From NCBI GenBank assembly GCA_963826165.1, contig CAWGWC010000003.1, positions 62,001 to 126,000 of the forward strand: a stretch of 64,000 bases of DNA. Direction: 5' to 3'. This document shows positions 46,299 to 55,741 of the stretch, in pieces; the stretch's first letter is position 1; each line of letters starts with the position of its first letter. Made by a program: the position numbers and the translations under genes. The notes below the pieces were generated by a model. The model was given only the letters and a program-made list of their open reading frames with translations. It was not told the origin of the DNA and ran no database searches. The stretch comes from JACVRW01 sp963826165 (GTDB lineage Bacteria > Actinomycetota > Thermoleophilia > Solirubrobacterales > Thermoleophilaceae).

Positions 46299-47677
46299 AT
46301 GGATGAAGCCGCCCGGCTGCAGAGTTCAGCCCTCGACCACCTCTGGATGCATTTCACCGACATGGGGTCCTACGACGACCCGTCGAACCTGCAGGTGATC
46401 GTCCGGGGCGACGGCTGCTACATCGAGGACGCCTCGGGCAAGCGCTACCTGGACGCTCTGGCCGGGCTGTTCTGCGTCAACGTCGGCTACGGCTACGGCG
46501 CGGAGATGGGCGAGGCCGCCGCCGCGCAGATGCGCGAGCTGCCCTTCGCCATCAACTGGACCTACGCCCACCCGCGCTCGATCGAGCTGGCCGCCGAGCT
46601 GGCCGGGCTCGCTCCGGGTGATCTCAACCGGGCGTTCTTCGTCTCAGGCGGCTCGGAGGCGGTGGAGGCGGCCTGGAAGCTCGCCCGTCAGTACCACTCC
46701 GCGCGGGGCGAGCGCCGCTGGAAGGTCATCGCCCGCGACGTGGCCTATCACGGCACCACCCTTGGCGCTCTCTCGATCACCGGCACCACCGAGCTGCGCA
46801 CGCCCTTTGAGCCGCTCGTGCCCGGCGTGCACCACGTGTCCAACACCAACCGCTATCACCGCCCGCCGGAGGAGACCGAGGAGCAGTTCACCGCTCATCT
46901 CCTGGAAGAGCTCGAGACGACCATCCTGCGGGCCGGTCCCGGCACCGTGGCCATGGTGATCATGGAGCCGGTGCAGAACGCCGGCGGCTCGTTCACTCCC
47001 CCGGCCGGCTACTTCGAGGGCGTGCGCGCGCTGTGCGACGAGCACGGGATCCTGCTCTGCGCCGACGAGGTGATCACCGGCTTCGGCCGGCTCGGGCACT
47101 GGTTCGCGTCCGAGCGCTACGGCATACAGCCCGATCTGCTCACCTGCGCCAAGGGCCTGTCCTCGGCCTACGCCTCGATCGGCGCGCTGATGGCGAGCGA
47201 GCGGGTGATGGAGCCGTTCACGAAGCCCGGCTCGATGTACATGCACGGCATGACCTTCGGCGGGCATCCGGTACAGGCCGCGGTGGCGCTGAAGAACATC
47301 GAGATCATGAAGCGCGACCGCATCCTCGAGCACGTGCTCCACTCCGAGCCCCGCTTTCGCGAGACCCTCGAGCAGCTGCTCGAGCTCCCGATCGTCGGCG
47401 ATCTGCGCGGCGCGGGCTACTTCTACGCCCTCGAGTTGGTCAAGGACAAGGAGTTGCGGACGGGCTTCACCGACGAGGAATGTGAGGAGCTGCTGCGCGG
47501 CTTCGTCTCGCCCCAGCTCCTGGAGCGCGGCCTGATCTGCCGCGCCGACGACCGCGGCGATCCCGTGGTCCAGATCTCCCCCCGCTCGTGGCGGGCCAGC
47601 GGGAGTTCGACACGATCGCCGGCACGCTCGGAGCCGTTCTTGAGGAGGCCGGCGACCGCATGCAGGTGACCGCTTGA
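46299..47677 (+). CDS. Class III aminotransferase (omega-amino acid/polyamine:pyruvate type), 3-prime frameshift
   Basis: A PLP-dependent aminotransferase of about 459 residues, moving an amino group from an amine to pyruvate or an oxo acid. Seen are SGGSEAVEAAWKLARQYH, RDVAYHGTTLGALSITGT, MEPVQNAGG, ADEVITGFGRLG (Asp256) and the Schiff-base Lys285 in TCAKGLSSAYASIGA. The family includes putrescine:pyruvate transaminase (SpuC). In the C6 run at 47578-47583 the frame slips. The literal frame ends at 47669 with an unrelated tail. One extra C gives ISPPLVAGQREFDTIAGTLG and a stop at 47677 that overlaps the next start (TTGA). Catalytic parts are unaffected. Confidence 0.87.
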
Positions 47678-49344
47678 GCGCCAACGGCGGATCGCCCACG
47701 GACTTCGACGCCCTCGTCGTCGGCGCCGGCCACAACGGGCTCACCTGCGCGGCCTACCTCGCGCGGGCCGGCCTGCGGGTCTGCGTGCTCGAGCGCCGCG
47801 ACGTGATCGGCGGCGCGTGCGTGACCGAGGAGCTGTGGCCGGGCCGCCGGGTCTCACGCGCGTCGTACGTGGTCTCGATGCTCCAGCCCAAGGTGGTGAA
47901 GGAGCTCGAGCTACATCGGTTCGGCTACGAGGCCATCCCGCTGGATCCGGCGTTCGGAACGATCGCCGACGACGGCAGGGCCCTGTTCACCTTCACCGAC
48001 AGCGCCGCCACGCAGGCCTCGCTACGACCCCACTCGCCCCACGACGCCGCGGCCTATCCCGCCTTCGAGGAGCTGCTCGAGCGCTGCGCCGGCTTCCTGC
48101 GCCCGCTGATGCTGCGGCCGCCGCCGGCGATCGGCTCCAAACGGCCCGGCGACCTCTTCTCGCTCCTGCGCGAGGCGGGGCGCGCCGCCGGCATGAGCCG
48201 CCGCGACCTCCTCGAGCTGTTCCGGGTCATGACGATGTCGGTGGGCGATCTGCTCGACGAGCACTTCGAGTCGGATGTGCTCAAGGGCGCGTTCGCGAGC
48301 ACCGGCGTGGTGGGCGTGTGGGCCGGACCACGCACGCCGGGTACCGCCTACAACCTGCTCCATCACGCGCTGGGCGAGCTGAACGGGATCGGCGGGCTCT
48401 GGGGCCACGTGAAGGGCGGCATGGGCGGCATCAGCAATGCGATCGCCCGCAGCGGCGAGGCCTCGGGGGCCGTGATCCGTACCGGAGCGAGCGTGGCCTC
48501 GGTGGACGTGACCGGCGGACGCGTGACCGGGGTGACCCTCTCGAGCGGGGAGCAGCTGCGCGCCCCGCTCGTGGTGTCGGGAGCCCACCCGCGAACGACC
48601 GTGCTCGACATGGTCGGAGCGGAGCACTTCCCGGAGGAGGTGGTCACCGACATGCGCCGCTTCCGCAGCCGCGGTGGGTCGGTGAAGGTCAACTGGATCC
48701 TGTCCGAGCCGCCGCGCTTCGAGGGTGTCTCGGACGAAGACGGCCGGCAGCTGCTCCACACCAGCCTGGCGCTGTGCCCCTCGATCGACTACCTCGAGCG
48801 CGCCTGGCAGGACGCCGTGCGCGGCGTTCCCGCAGAGGGCCCCTACGTGGAGGTGGAGGTCCCGACCAGCGTCGACCCCTCGCTGACCGACGACGGCACG
48901 ACGGTGATGACGATGTTCACCCAGTACGGGCCGTGGCGAGAAGAGGACTGGGGCGACGGCGAGCGCGAGACCTACGCACAACGCTGCCTCGACATCGTGG
49001 CCCGCCACGCGCCCAACGTGCGCGACGCCGTGATCGACCACGAGGTGCTGGCCCCGCCGGACCTCGAGCGCATCTTCGGCCTCCAGGGCGGCTCGATCTT
49101 CCAGGGCGAGCAGGGCCTGGAGCAGATGGCCTTCATGCGACCGGCGCCGATGCTGGCGCAGTACGCGACACCCGTCGACGGGCTCTATCTATGCGGCGCC
49201 GGAACCCACCCCGGCGGCGGGGTGATGGCGGCCTGCGGGCACAACGCCGCACAGCGGATCCTCAAGGACCGCCGGCGCGCGGAGCGCCGGCCGCGGGTCG
49301 CGCAGCGCAAGCGCTCGGCCGCCGCCGCCGCCGGATCGGCTTGA
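47674..49344 (+). CDS. FAD-dependent oxidoreductase, phytoene desaturase-like
   Basis: A 556-residue flavoprotein: DALVVGAGHNGLTCAAYLAR (dinucleotide fold), VLERRDVIGGACVTEELWPG, HVKGGMGGISNAIARSG and the C-terminal YLCGAGTHPGGGVMAACGHN, all shared with the CrtI-like group that includes the human PYROXD2 type. It starts with TTG, overlapping the corrected aminotransferase stop, so co-translation is likely. No carotenoid gene is nearby; oxidation of an amine-derived compound is more consistent with context. The convergent transporter gene ends 2 bases away. Confidence 0.86.
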   Translation: MSANGGSPTDFDALVVGAGHNGLTCAAYLARAGLRVCVLERRDVIGGACVTEELWPGRRVSRASYVVSMLQPKVVKELELHRFGYEAIPLDPAFGTIADDGRALFTFTDSAATQASLRPHSPHDAAAYPAFEELLERCAGFLRPLMLRPPPAIGSKRPGDLFSLLREAGRAAGMSRRDLLELFRVMTMSVGDLLDEHFESDVLKGAFASTGVVGVWAGPRTPGTAYNLLHHALGELNGIGGLWGHVKGGMGGISNAIARSGEASGAVIRTGASVASVDVTGGRVTGVTLSSGEQLRAPLVVSGAHPRTTVLDMVGAEHFPEEVVTDMRRFRSRGGSVKVNWILSEPPRFEGVSDEDGRQLLHTSLALCPSIDYLERAWQDAVRGVPAEGPYVEVEVPTSVDPSLTDDGTTVMTMFTQYGPWREEDWGDGERETYAQRCLDIVARHAPNVRDAVIDHEVLAPPDLERIFGLQGGSIFQGEQGLEQMAFMRPAPMLAQYATPVDGLYLCGAGTHPGGGVMAACGHNAAQRILKDRRRAERRPRVAQRKRSAAAAAGSA

Positions 49345-49345
49345 T

Positions 49346-50407
49346 CTAGCGCAGCACCAGCGCGTGCTCGGGGTACCAGCCGAGCTTCACCTCGTCGCCG
49401 ATCTCCCAGCGGTCGTCCGAGCGGGCCCGGTCGAAGTTCTGGCCGAGCGCCACCAGGCGCACGCCCTCGGCTATCTCCACGATCACCTGGGTCGAGGTTC
49501 CGACGTACACCCGCTCGACGATCCTTCCGGGCACGGAGACCATGCCCTCCTCGTGCTCGTCGATCGAGATCTTCTCCGGCCGCACGGAGAGCTGGATGTC
49601 GGTTCCCTGGGTGCACTCGGCCGGCACCTCGGCCTCACACATCGCGCCGCCGGCCAGGCGCACGCCGCCGTTCTCGCACACCCCGGGGAGCAGGTTGGAG
49701 ACACCGATGAACCCGGCCACGAACGGCTCCACCGGGTGCTCGTAGATGTCCTCTGGTGAGCCGCACTGGCGGATCACACCGCCGTCCATCACCGCGATCC
49801 GGTCGGACATGGCGAGCGCCTCCTCCTGGTCGTGGGTCACGTACAGGAACGTGATCCCCACCTCGCGCTGGATGCCCTTGAGCTCCACCTGCATCTGCTT
49901 GCGCAGCTGGAGGTCGAGCGCCCCCAGCGGCTCGTCCAGCAGCAGCACCGAGGGCCGGTTGACCAGCGCGCGGGCGAGCGCCACACGCTGCTTCTGGCCG
50001 CCCGAGAGCTCGCGGGGACGTGCCGTCTCCCGGCCCCGCAGCTCCACCAGCTCGAGTGCCTCGGCCACCCGAGTTCGGATGTCGTCCTTGGCCACCTTGC
50101 GGCGCTTGAGGCCGAAGGCCACGTTGTCCTCCACGTTCAGATGCTCGAACAACGCATAGCTCTGGAAGACGGTGTTGACGTTGCGCTGGTAGGGCGGCAC
50201 CGTCTCCACGGGCTCGTCGTCCAGATAGATGCTGCCCTCGCTCGGTTGCTCGAATCCGGCCACCATCCGCAGCGTGGTGGTCTTGCCGCAGCCCGACGGG
50301 CCGAGCAGCGAGAAGAACTCGCCCTTCTCGATCTCGAGCTCGAGACCGTCGACGGCGACCGCGTCGCCGAACCGCTTGGTTACGCCCTCAAAGCGAATGG
50401 CGCTCAC
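49346..50407 (-). CDS. potA: Polyamine-type ABC transporter ATP-binding protein
   Basis: A 353-residue ATPase: Walker A LGPSGCGKTTTLRMVAG, signature LSGGQKQRVALARAL, Walker B VLLLDEPLGALDLQLRKQ and YVTHDQEEALAMSDRIAVM. A C-terminal TOBE regulatory domain (IQLSVRPEKISIDEHEEG) completes the PotA/spermidine-putrescine type. It is the last gene of the minus-strand operon TetR-potD-potB-potC-potA, with 4-base overlaps between the membrane components. Energises uptake of a polyamine or related cation. Confidence 0.9.
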   Translation of the reverse strand: MSAIRFEGVTKRFGDAVAVDGLELEIEKGEFFSLLGPSGCGKTTTLRMVAGFEQPSEGSIYLDDEPVETVPPYQRNVNTVFQSYALFEHLNVEDNVAFGLKRRKVAKDDIRTRVAEALELVELRGRETARPRELSGGQKQRVALARALVNRPSVLLLDEPLGALDLQLRKQMQVELKGIQREVGITFLYVTHDQEEALAMSDRIAVMDGGVIRQCGSPEDIYEHPVEPFVAGFIGVSNLLPGVCENGGVRLAGGAMCEAEVPAECTQGTDIQLSVRPEKISIDEHEEGMVSVPGRIVERVYVGTSTQVIVEIAEGVRLVALGQNFDRARSDDRWEIGDEVKLGWYPEHALVLR

Positions 50408-51309
50408 GCCGTCTCCCTCCCCAGCAGCACCTTGAGCCCGCTCTCGCGCCGGCCGAACACGCGCGGCAGGAGCAGCGCGAGCCCGATGGACAGCGTCGAG
50501 ATGACGAGCATGAAGGTGCCGATGGCGTTGATCGTCGGCCTCACGCCGAAGCGGATCTGTGTCCAGATGCGCACCGGCAGCGGCTGAGGCGACTCACCGG
50601 TGGTGAAGAACGAGAGCACGAAATCGTCGAACGAGAGCGCGAACACCAGCAGCCCCGCAGCGATCACGGCCGGCCAGAGCGCCGGGAACGTGACGAGCCG
50701 GAACGTCTGCCAGCGCGTGGCGCCGAGGTCCATCGACGCGTCCTCGACCTGGCGGTTCAGGGACGCCAGCCGGGCCCTCACCACCACCGTCACGTACGAG
50801 ATCGAGAAGGTGATGTGCGCCAGCACGATCGTGGTCAGCGACAACTCGAGACCGACCTGCGTGAACAGCAACAGCGCCGAGGCGCCGGCCACGATCTCGG
50901 GAGTGACCAGCGGTACCAGCATCATGACGTTGGCCGCATCGGACCAACGTGTTCGCGCCCGCACCAGGCCGTAGGCCAGCGCCGTACCGAGCACCGTCGC
51001 AATGACCATCGTGAGCAGGGCGATCTGCACGCTGGCGATCAGCGAGTCGCGCAACGACTCCGTCTCGAGGAACGTCTCGTACCAGCGCAGGCTGAACCCC
51101 TCGAAGTCCTGGAGCGACCGGCTCGAGTTGAACGAGAACAGGATCACCAGCGCGATCGGCGCGAAGAGGACCAGGAAGAACAGCCCGGTGAAAAGGCGGA
51201 GAAAGCGCGGCCGATCGAAGTCCTTGGGCGCCTTGCGCCGCCGCTCCGGGCGGGCCCGCTCGCCGCCGGCCGTCCGGCGGTCGCTGGTACGGGTCTCCAC
51301 CGTGCTCAT
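50404..51309 (-). CDS. potC: Polyamine-type ABC transporter permease, PotC-like
   Basis: A 301-residue permease with a basic N-terminus and six membrane helices (first: FLRLFTGLFFLVLFAPIALV). The EAA coupling loop is seen as QVEDASMDLGATRWQTFRLV, matching PotC. SFDDFVLSFFTTGESPQPLP is also typical of PotC/YdcV. Start ATG overlaps the potB stop. Works as a heterodimer with the PotB-like subunit. Confidence 0.9.
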   Translation of the reverse strand: MSTVETRTSDRRTAGGERARPERRRKAPKDFDRPRFLRLFTGLFFLVLFAPIALVILFSFNSSRSLQDFEGFSLRWYETFLETESLRDSLIASVQIALLTMVIATVLGTALAYGLVRARTRWSDAANVMMLVPLVTPEIVAGASALLLFTQVGLELSLTTIVLAHITFSISYVTVVVRARLASLNRQVEDASMDLGATRWQTFRLVTFPALWPAVIAAGLLVFALSFDDFVLSFFTTGESPQPLPVRIWTQIRFGVRPTINAIGTFMLVISTLSIGLALLLPRVFGRRESGLKVLLGRETA

Positions 51310-52139
51310 GCGTGGGCCTCCTTCGCCTCGCGGGCGGCCGAGCGCAGGTAGAGCGACATCCAGATCAGCAGGAACAGCATCATCACGACGGTCAGCGCGG
51401 CTCCGAAGGGCCAGTTGTCGGACGCCTGGAACTGCTGCTGGATGAGGTTGCCGACCATCACCTCGTCCGGGCCTCCCAGGAGCGACGCGGAGACGAAGTC
51501 ACCGACAGCCGGCAGGAACACCAGCACGGACCCCGCCAGGACCCCCTGCATGGTGTGGGGCCAGGTGACGTTGCGGAACGTCTGCCAGGGCCCGCCGTAG
51601 AGGTCCTTGCCCGCCTCGATCAGCGATGGGTCCATCCGGTCGAGCGAGGCGTAGACCGGCAGGATCATGAACGCCAGGAAGCCGTACACCAAACCGCCGA
51701 TCACCGCGTAGGGGGTGTTGAGGAAACGGAGGTCCCCGCCGAGCAGGCCGTTGACGAGGCCGTCGTCGCCGAGCATGGCGATCCAGGCGTAGGTGCGCAC
51801 GAGGTAGTTGACGAAGAACGGGAGCACCACCAGCGCGAGCAGGACGTTCTTCCAGCGCCCGCCGAAGATGGCGATGTAGTACGCCACCGGATAGCCGATC
51901 AACAGGCAAAGCACGACGGCCGCGAGCGCGAAGCCCACCGAACGCAGGAGCACGGGTACGAAGGCGGGATCGAACACCCGGCTGTAGTTCTCGGGATTCC
52001 AGCCGTAGACCGCCTCCCCCAGGTCATCGGTGGTGCCGAACGAGATTGCCAGCAGCAACACCAACGGCACCACGAACAACAGCAGCAGCCACAGCCCCGG
52101 GGCGAGCAGGAAGGCCGAGGCGAAGCGGTTCTCGTTCAT
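51306..52139 (-). CDS. potB: Polyamine-type ABC transporter permease, PotB-like
   Basis: A 277-residue permease with six helices (first: GLWLLLLFVVPLVLLLAISF). Family blocks: LLALVVLPFFVNYLVRTYAW, YASLDRMDPSLIEAGKDLYG (EAA loop) and PAVGDFVSASLLGGPDEVMV, as in PotB/PotH. ATG start 19 bases after the binding-protein stop. Forms the channel with PotC. Confidence 0.9.
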   Translation of the reverse strand: MNENRFASAFLLAPGLWLLLLFVVPLVLLLAISFGTTDDLGEAVYGWNPENYSRVFDPAFVPVLLRSVGFALAAVVLCLLIGYPVAYYIAIFGGRWKNVLLALVVLPFFVNYLVRTYAWIAMLGDDGLVNGLLGGDLRFLNTPYAVIGGLVYGFLAFMILPVYASLDRMDPSLIEAGKDLYGGPWQTFRNVTWPHTMQGVLAGSVLVFLPAVGDFVSASLLGGPDEVMVGNLIQQQFQASDNWPFGAALTVVMMLFLLIWMSLYLRSAAREAKEAHA

Positions 52140-52158
52140 GGACGCAACACGCTGCGCT

Positions 52159-53268
52159 CTAGGAGACCCGGAACTCCGTCCACACCTTGTCCCACTCCAG
52201 GCGGCCCTCTCCCTTCAGGTTCTGGAACTGCTGGCCGTTCTCCAGGTCGTCCACGGTCACGTTGATCGCCGGGTCGTCCTTGACCAGTCCCTGGAACGCC
52301 TCGGTGGCCGCCCCGTCGTAGGGCATCGGGTAGCCGATCCACTCGACGTTCTGCGCAGCGTGCTCGGGCTCGAGCATCCACTCGATGAACAGCAGCGCGG
52401 TGCCGGGATGCTTCGCGTTCACCGGAATGCAGAACGCGTCGTTGCCGACCGGGATCCCCTCCTCGCACTTCTGAAAGCGGAAGTCCTCGGGATTGTCCAC
52501 CTGATTGCGGATGTTGACGATGTCGCCGTTCCAGAGATGCTGGATCCAGGCGTTGCCGCTCGTCATGTTGGTGATCGTGTCCGTGGAGATGCCGCGCAGC
52601 TTGGGCTTGAGGTCCACCAGATACTCCCGCGACTTCTCGAGCTTGGCCGGGTCGGTCTCGTTGAGCTCGAAGCCGTTGACCAGGTTGGCCATGCCGATGC
52701 CCTCCTGGTAGTCGTCGAGCAGGAAGCTGCGGTCCTCGGTGTCCACCGTGCCTAGGTCACGCCAGGAGCCGGTCATCTCGACCTTGTCTGCGCGGTAGCC
52801 GAGCCCGGTGGCGTAGAGCCCGTACGGCGTGGAGTGCTCCGAGCCCTTGTCGTACCAGGGACTATCGAACTGCGCGTAGACCGTGTCGGCGTTCTTGAGG
52901 CTGTCGCGGTCGATCCTGCGGAGCTGGTTTCCGGACAGCAGCCGCTGCACGTACTCCGCGCTCGGGAAGATGACGTCGTACTCGATGCCCGCCCGTAGCT
53001 TGGCGGTCATCGCCGACATCGAGTCGTAGTACGACTCACGCACCTTCACGCCGTATTGCTTCTCGAACCCCTTGACGAGCGCGGGATCGACGTACTCGGA
53101 GTAGTTGAAATAAACGAGGTCGCCGTCGACCTTCTTCTTGATCGGCTTCTCCGTCTCCTCCTTGCTGCCGCCGCTCGAGTTGCCGACTCCGCAGCCGGCG
53201 AGGCCCAGCCCCACCGCGAGGCCGGCACCGCCGTGAAGCAGTTCGCGCCGGCTGACGTTCCGTTTCAA
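52159..53268 (-). CDS. potD: Polyamine-type ABC transporter substrate-binding lipoprotein (Tat-like signal)
   Basis: A 369-residue binding protein of the PotD/PotF fold. The signal region KRNVSRRELLHGGAGLAVGL has twin arginines and ends with the lipobox LAGC, indicating Tat export and lipidation. Later blocks: LVYFNYSEYVDPALVKGFEK, ESYYDSMSAMTAKLRAG, YDVIFPSAEYVQRLLSGNQL and NIRNQVDNPEDFRF. I choose a TTG at 53268 preceded by AGGGA; an ATG at 53319 would lengthen the signal unnaturally. Ligand could be spermidine, putrescine or another organic cation. Confidence 0.87.
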   Translation of the reverse strand: MKRNVSRRELLHGGAGLAVGLGLAGCGVGNSSGGSKEETEKPIKKKVDGDLVYFNYSEYVDPALVKGFEKQYGVKVRESYYDSMSAMTAKLRAGIEYDVIFPSAEYVQRLLSGNQLRRIDRDSLKNADTVYAQFDSPWYDKGSEHSTPYGLYATGLGYRADKVEMTGSWRDLGTVDTEDRSFLLDDYQEGIGMANLVNGFELNETDPAKLEKSREYLVDLKPKLRGISTDTITNMTSGNAWIQHLWNGDIVNIRNQVDNPEDFRFQKCEEGIPVGNDAFCIPVNAKHPGTALLFIEWMLEPEHAAQNVEWIGYPMPYDGAATEAFQGLVKDDPAINVTVDDLENGQQFQNLKGEGRLEWDKVWTEFRVS

Positions 53269-53281
53269 GATGTTTTCCCTT

Positions 53282-53896
53282 TCATGCCGCTGTTCTCGAC
53301 TCCCGCAGTTCGCATCCAAGTTCTCTCTCGGCGAGCTTGAGCGCCAGCTCGCGCACTCGCGCGCTCGTTACCTGGGCGTCGCCAAGCGCGATCTGCACGG
53401 CCAGCCCGTCGAGCAGGCCGGACATCAGCACGCTGAAGTCGTCGGCGTTCACCGGGCCAAACTCTCCGCTGGCCTGGCCCTCGCGCACGACCGTGGCGAT
53501 CGTGTCCCGCCAGCGCCCGTCGAGCTCCTCACGGGTGGCCGCCAGCTCGGGGTCGCGCAGGGCCCTGGCCCACAGCTCCATCCACAGCGCGGCGTCGTAG
53601 TCCCCGTCGCCGGTGCCGCTCTCCACGATCCGCACGAGCCGCCCGCGGGCGCTCTCGATCCCGTCGAGATCGCGGGCCAGCTCCTCGTAGAAGCGCTCCT
53701 CGGCCGACGTGAGCGCCTCCTTGAGCAACTCGGCCTTCGAGGCAAACCAGTAGAGCACCGACGGGGCGCTGGTCCCGGCCGCGTCGGCCACGTCGGCCAC
53801 CCGGGCGTTCTCCAGGCCGCGCTCGCGGATCACGGTCGCCGCGGCCGCGAGGATCTCGGGCCGGCGCACGTGGTCGAGCCGCGGCCGCGGGCTCAT
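53282..53896 (-). CDS. TetR-family regulator, upstream of potD
   Basis: A 204-residue repressor. The HTH reads RPEILAAAATVIRERGLENA, VADVADAAGTSAPSVLYWFA and SKAELLKEAL. The C-terminal helical domain has a dimerisation/ligand part typical of BetI/AcrR-like regulators. It is the first gene of the pot operon (13 bases from the binding-protein start), so it probably senses the transported amine. A 14-base palindrome TGAACGACGATTCA lies 27 bases before its ATG, likely its own operator. Confidence 0.87.
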   Translation of the reverse strand: MSPRPRLDHVRRPEILAAAATVIRERGLENARVADVADAAGTSAPSVLYWFASKAELLKEALTSAEERFYEELARDLDGIESARGRLVRIVESGTGDGDYDAALWMELWARALRDPELAATREELDGRWRDTIATVVREGQASGEFGPVNADDFSVLMSGLLDGLAVQIALGDAQVTSARVRELALKLAERELGCELRESRTAA

Positions 53897-53922
53897 CGCG
53901 TCAGGTCCCGCCCTCAGTAACT

Positions 53923-53936
53923 TGAACGACGATTCA
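53923..53936. promoter_or_regulatory. Palindromic operator before TetR-potD operon
   Basis: TGAACGACGATTCA, a TGAA-N6-TTCA inverted repeat with the same 4-6-4 layout as the core of the three 20-base sites (TGAC-N6-GTCA) but a different sequence. On the minus strand it falls between a TTGCTG and TTACTG pair that could be the promoter. Confidence 0.55.
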
Positions 53937-53964
53937 GCAAACGTAACCGAGGCTGGGTATGGCG

Positions 53965-54621
53965 TCAAGCTCGCGGCGGCGGCTCGTCGGGGAGGCCCAG
54001 CTCGTGGGCCAGCCCGGCCCACAGCTCGCGCCGTGCCGTGTCGAGGTCGAGAGCGCCGATCAGAACGCGGATCCCGTAGCCGTCACCGAGCGCCATGAGC
54101 CGGTCGGCCACCCGCTCCGGGTCGGCCTCCGCCCGGAACGCTCCGCCCTTCTGGCCGTCGGCGATCGCCGCCGCCAGCCACTCCCGCATGCGCGCGTACA
54201 GCCCTGCGGCGGTGGGGCGAAGCTCCGGATGGCGAACCGCCCTCAGCCAGAGCTCGACCCAGAGGATCCAGTCGCGCTCGAGCACCCCGGTGTGCGGCAG
54301 GAACTGGTCGGCCATGAGCGCCAGGCGCTCCACGTGCCCGCGCGCGTCCACCCCCTCCTCGATGCGCACGTCCCCGGCCAGCTCGTACGAGTACTCGAGC
54401 GCCTCCGCCAGCAGCGCCTCCCGGGTCTCGAAGTGATAGTGCACGAGCGACGTGGAGACACCGGCGTCGGTGGCCACGCGCGCGATCCGCATGTCGTCGA
54501 TCCCGTCGGTGGCGATGCGGTCGACCGCGGCCGCCAGGATGCGCTCCCGGGCGCCCCGGGTCCCCGGTTCGGCCGCGGGCTCGGGCGCAGCCACGGCCGT
54601 CCCGGTAGCCGGCCCGGTCAT
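53965..54621 (-). CDS. TetR-family regulator, coupled to Rieske oxygenase
   Basis: A 218-residue repressor. HTH: RERILAAAVDRIATDGIDDM, IARVATDAGVSTSLVHYHFE and TREALLAEAL. C-terminal domain contains VERDW-like WILWVELWLRAVRHPELRP, common in BetI/PsrA-like regulators. The ATG overlaps the Rieske stop (ATGA), so it is made together with the oxygenase from the promoter that carries the 20-base operator at 55743. This is the best candidate for the protein binding all three copies of that site. An Ala/Pro-rich N-terminal extension (residues 1-22) precedes the HTH. Confidence 0.87.
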   Translation of the reverse strand: MTGPATGTAVAAPEPAAEPGTRGARERILAAAVDRIATDGIDDMRIARVATDAGVSTSLVHYHFETREALLAEALEYSYELAGDVRIEEGVDARGHVERLALMADQFLPHTGVLERDWILWVELWLRAVRHPELRPTAAGLYARMREWLAAAIADGQKGGAFRAEADPERVADRLMALGDGYGIRVLIGALDLDTARRELWAGLAHELGLPDEPPPRA

Positions 54622-55733
54622 CTCGTTTCGGCGAGGTCGGTCCGGATGCGGTCCGCGAACCAGGCGATCGCGGCCTCGCGCCCCGACAGCGGGCCCGGCT
54701 CCCACCCGCGCGTCTCGATCCCGGCCTGCACGTTGGCCACGAGGTCCACGTCCTCGTGGGCCACCAGCTCGTTGACCTTGCGGTTGGCGTAGCGGGCGGC
54801 ACGGCTGCGCGCGTCGGTATCCGCCGGCAGCAGGGTGAGCGCCTCGTCGGCCGTCTTGAACACGCCGTCCGGGTTGATCCGCCAGATGCCGATCTGGTCC
54901 GGGTACAGGTCGATCGTCGTGTTGGGATAGATGAGGATGAAGCGCCACGTCCGCTGGTCCTCCTCGGCCAGCCCGGCCATGGGCGTGACGAGGCGCTGAT
55001 AGGTGCGCTCCATGAAGTTCCCGGAGGGCTTGTCCCGCAGCGGCACGTTGAACCAGGCCCAGTGATCGTGGATCTCCACGTCGTAGCGCTTGTAGTCGAG
55101 CAGCCGCATCAGGCCCGGGTGGGCGATCGGCACGTGGTAGCCCTCGAGGTAGTTGTCCACCACGATCTTCCAGTTCGCGGGCTGCGAGCTCGGCTTCTCC
55201 GGCTGCGCACGCAGCTGCTCGAAGCGATAGCGCTCGAGGCGCTGCGGCAGGCCGTCCACCTGCTCGGCCAGCGGCTCGGCCTCCATGTCGAGGTTGACGA
55301 ACAGCAGGCCGCTCATCTCCTCCACGCGAGCGGGGAACAGGCCGAGCTGCGACTTGTCGAGACCCGGGATCGAGCGGCCCTCTGGCACGCCGATGAGCTC
55401 GCCGTCGAGGCGATAGGTCCAGCCGTGGTAGAGGCAGCGAATCGCCTTGGGGCACTCGCCGGTGCCGCTCAGCAGGCGCGAGCCGCGGTGGCGGCAGACG
55501 TTGCGAAAGGCGCGCAGCTCGCCGTCGTCGTCGCGCAGCACGAGCACGGGCTCGACGCCGGCGGTGGCCGTCATGTAGCGGCCCGGCTCGGGCAGCTGCG
55601 AGACGTGGCCCACGAACTGCCACGTACGCGCGAAGATGCGCTCCTGCTCGAGCTCGAGCACGGCCGGATCGCGGTAGAAGTGCGGCGAAAGGGCCTGCGA
55701 AGCGGTGGTCTGGACAGGTGCGACTGACGCCAT
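54618..55733 (-). CDS. Rieske-type ring-hydroxylating/amine monooxygenase, alpha subunit
   Basis: A 371-residue iron oxygenase. The Rieske cluster is C80-x-H82 (NVCRHRG) and C100-x2-H103 (CLYHGWTYRLDG). The mononuclear iron site is His200 and His205 in NYLEGYHVPIAHPGL, with Asp193 as bridging residue and a downstream Asp near residue 327 (DVDLVANVQ). Enzymes of this group attack aromatic rings or the N-methyl/N-alkyl groups of quaternary amines (choline, carnitine, betaine). Amine context favours the latter. ATG 55733 is 9 bases from the operator. No beta subunit is adjacent; a reductase must be encoded elsewhere. Confidence 0.87.
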   Translation of the reverse strand: MASVAPVQTTASQALSPHFYRDPAVLELEQERIFARTWQFVGHVSQLPEPGRYMTATAGVEPVLVLRDDDGELRAFRNVCRHRGSRLLSGTGECPKAIRCLYHGWTYRLDGELIGVPEGRSIPGLDKSQLGLFPARVEEMSGLLFVNLDMEAEPLAEQVDGLPQRLERYRFEQLRAQPEKPSSQPANWKIVVDNYLEGYHVPIAHPGLMRLLDYKRYDVEIHDHWAWFNVPLRDKPSGNFMERTYQRLVTPMAGLAEEDQRTWRFILIYPNTTIDLYPDQIGIWRINPDGVFKTADEALTLLPADTDARSRAARYANRKVNELVAHEDVDLVANVQAGIETRGWEPGPLSGREAAIAWFADRIRTDLAETR

Positions 55734-55741
55734 GAGGGATC

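Noticed and set aside
45377..46306. 309-residue plus-strand frame opposite the amine oxidase
   Set aside because: Shadow of the FAD enzyme; no domain and no ribosome site.
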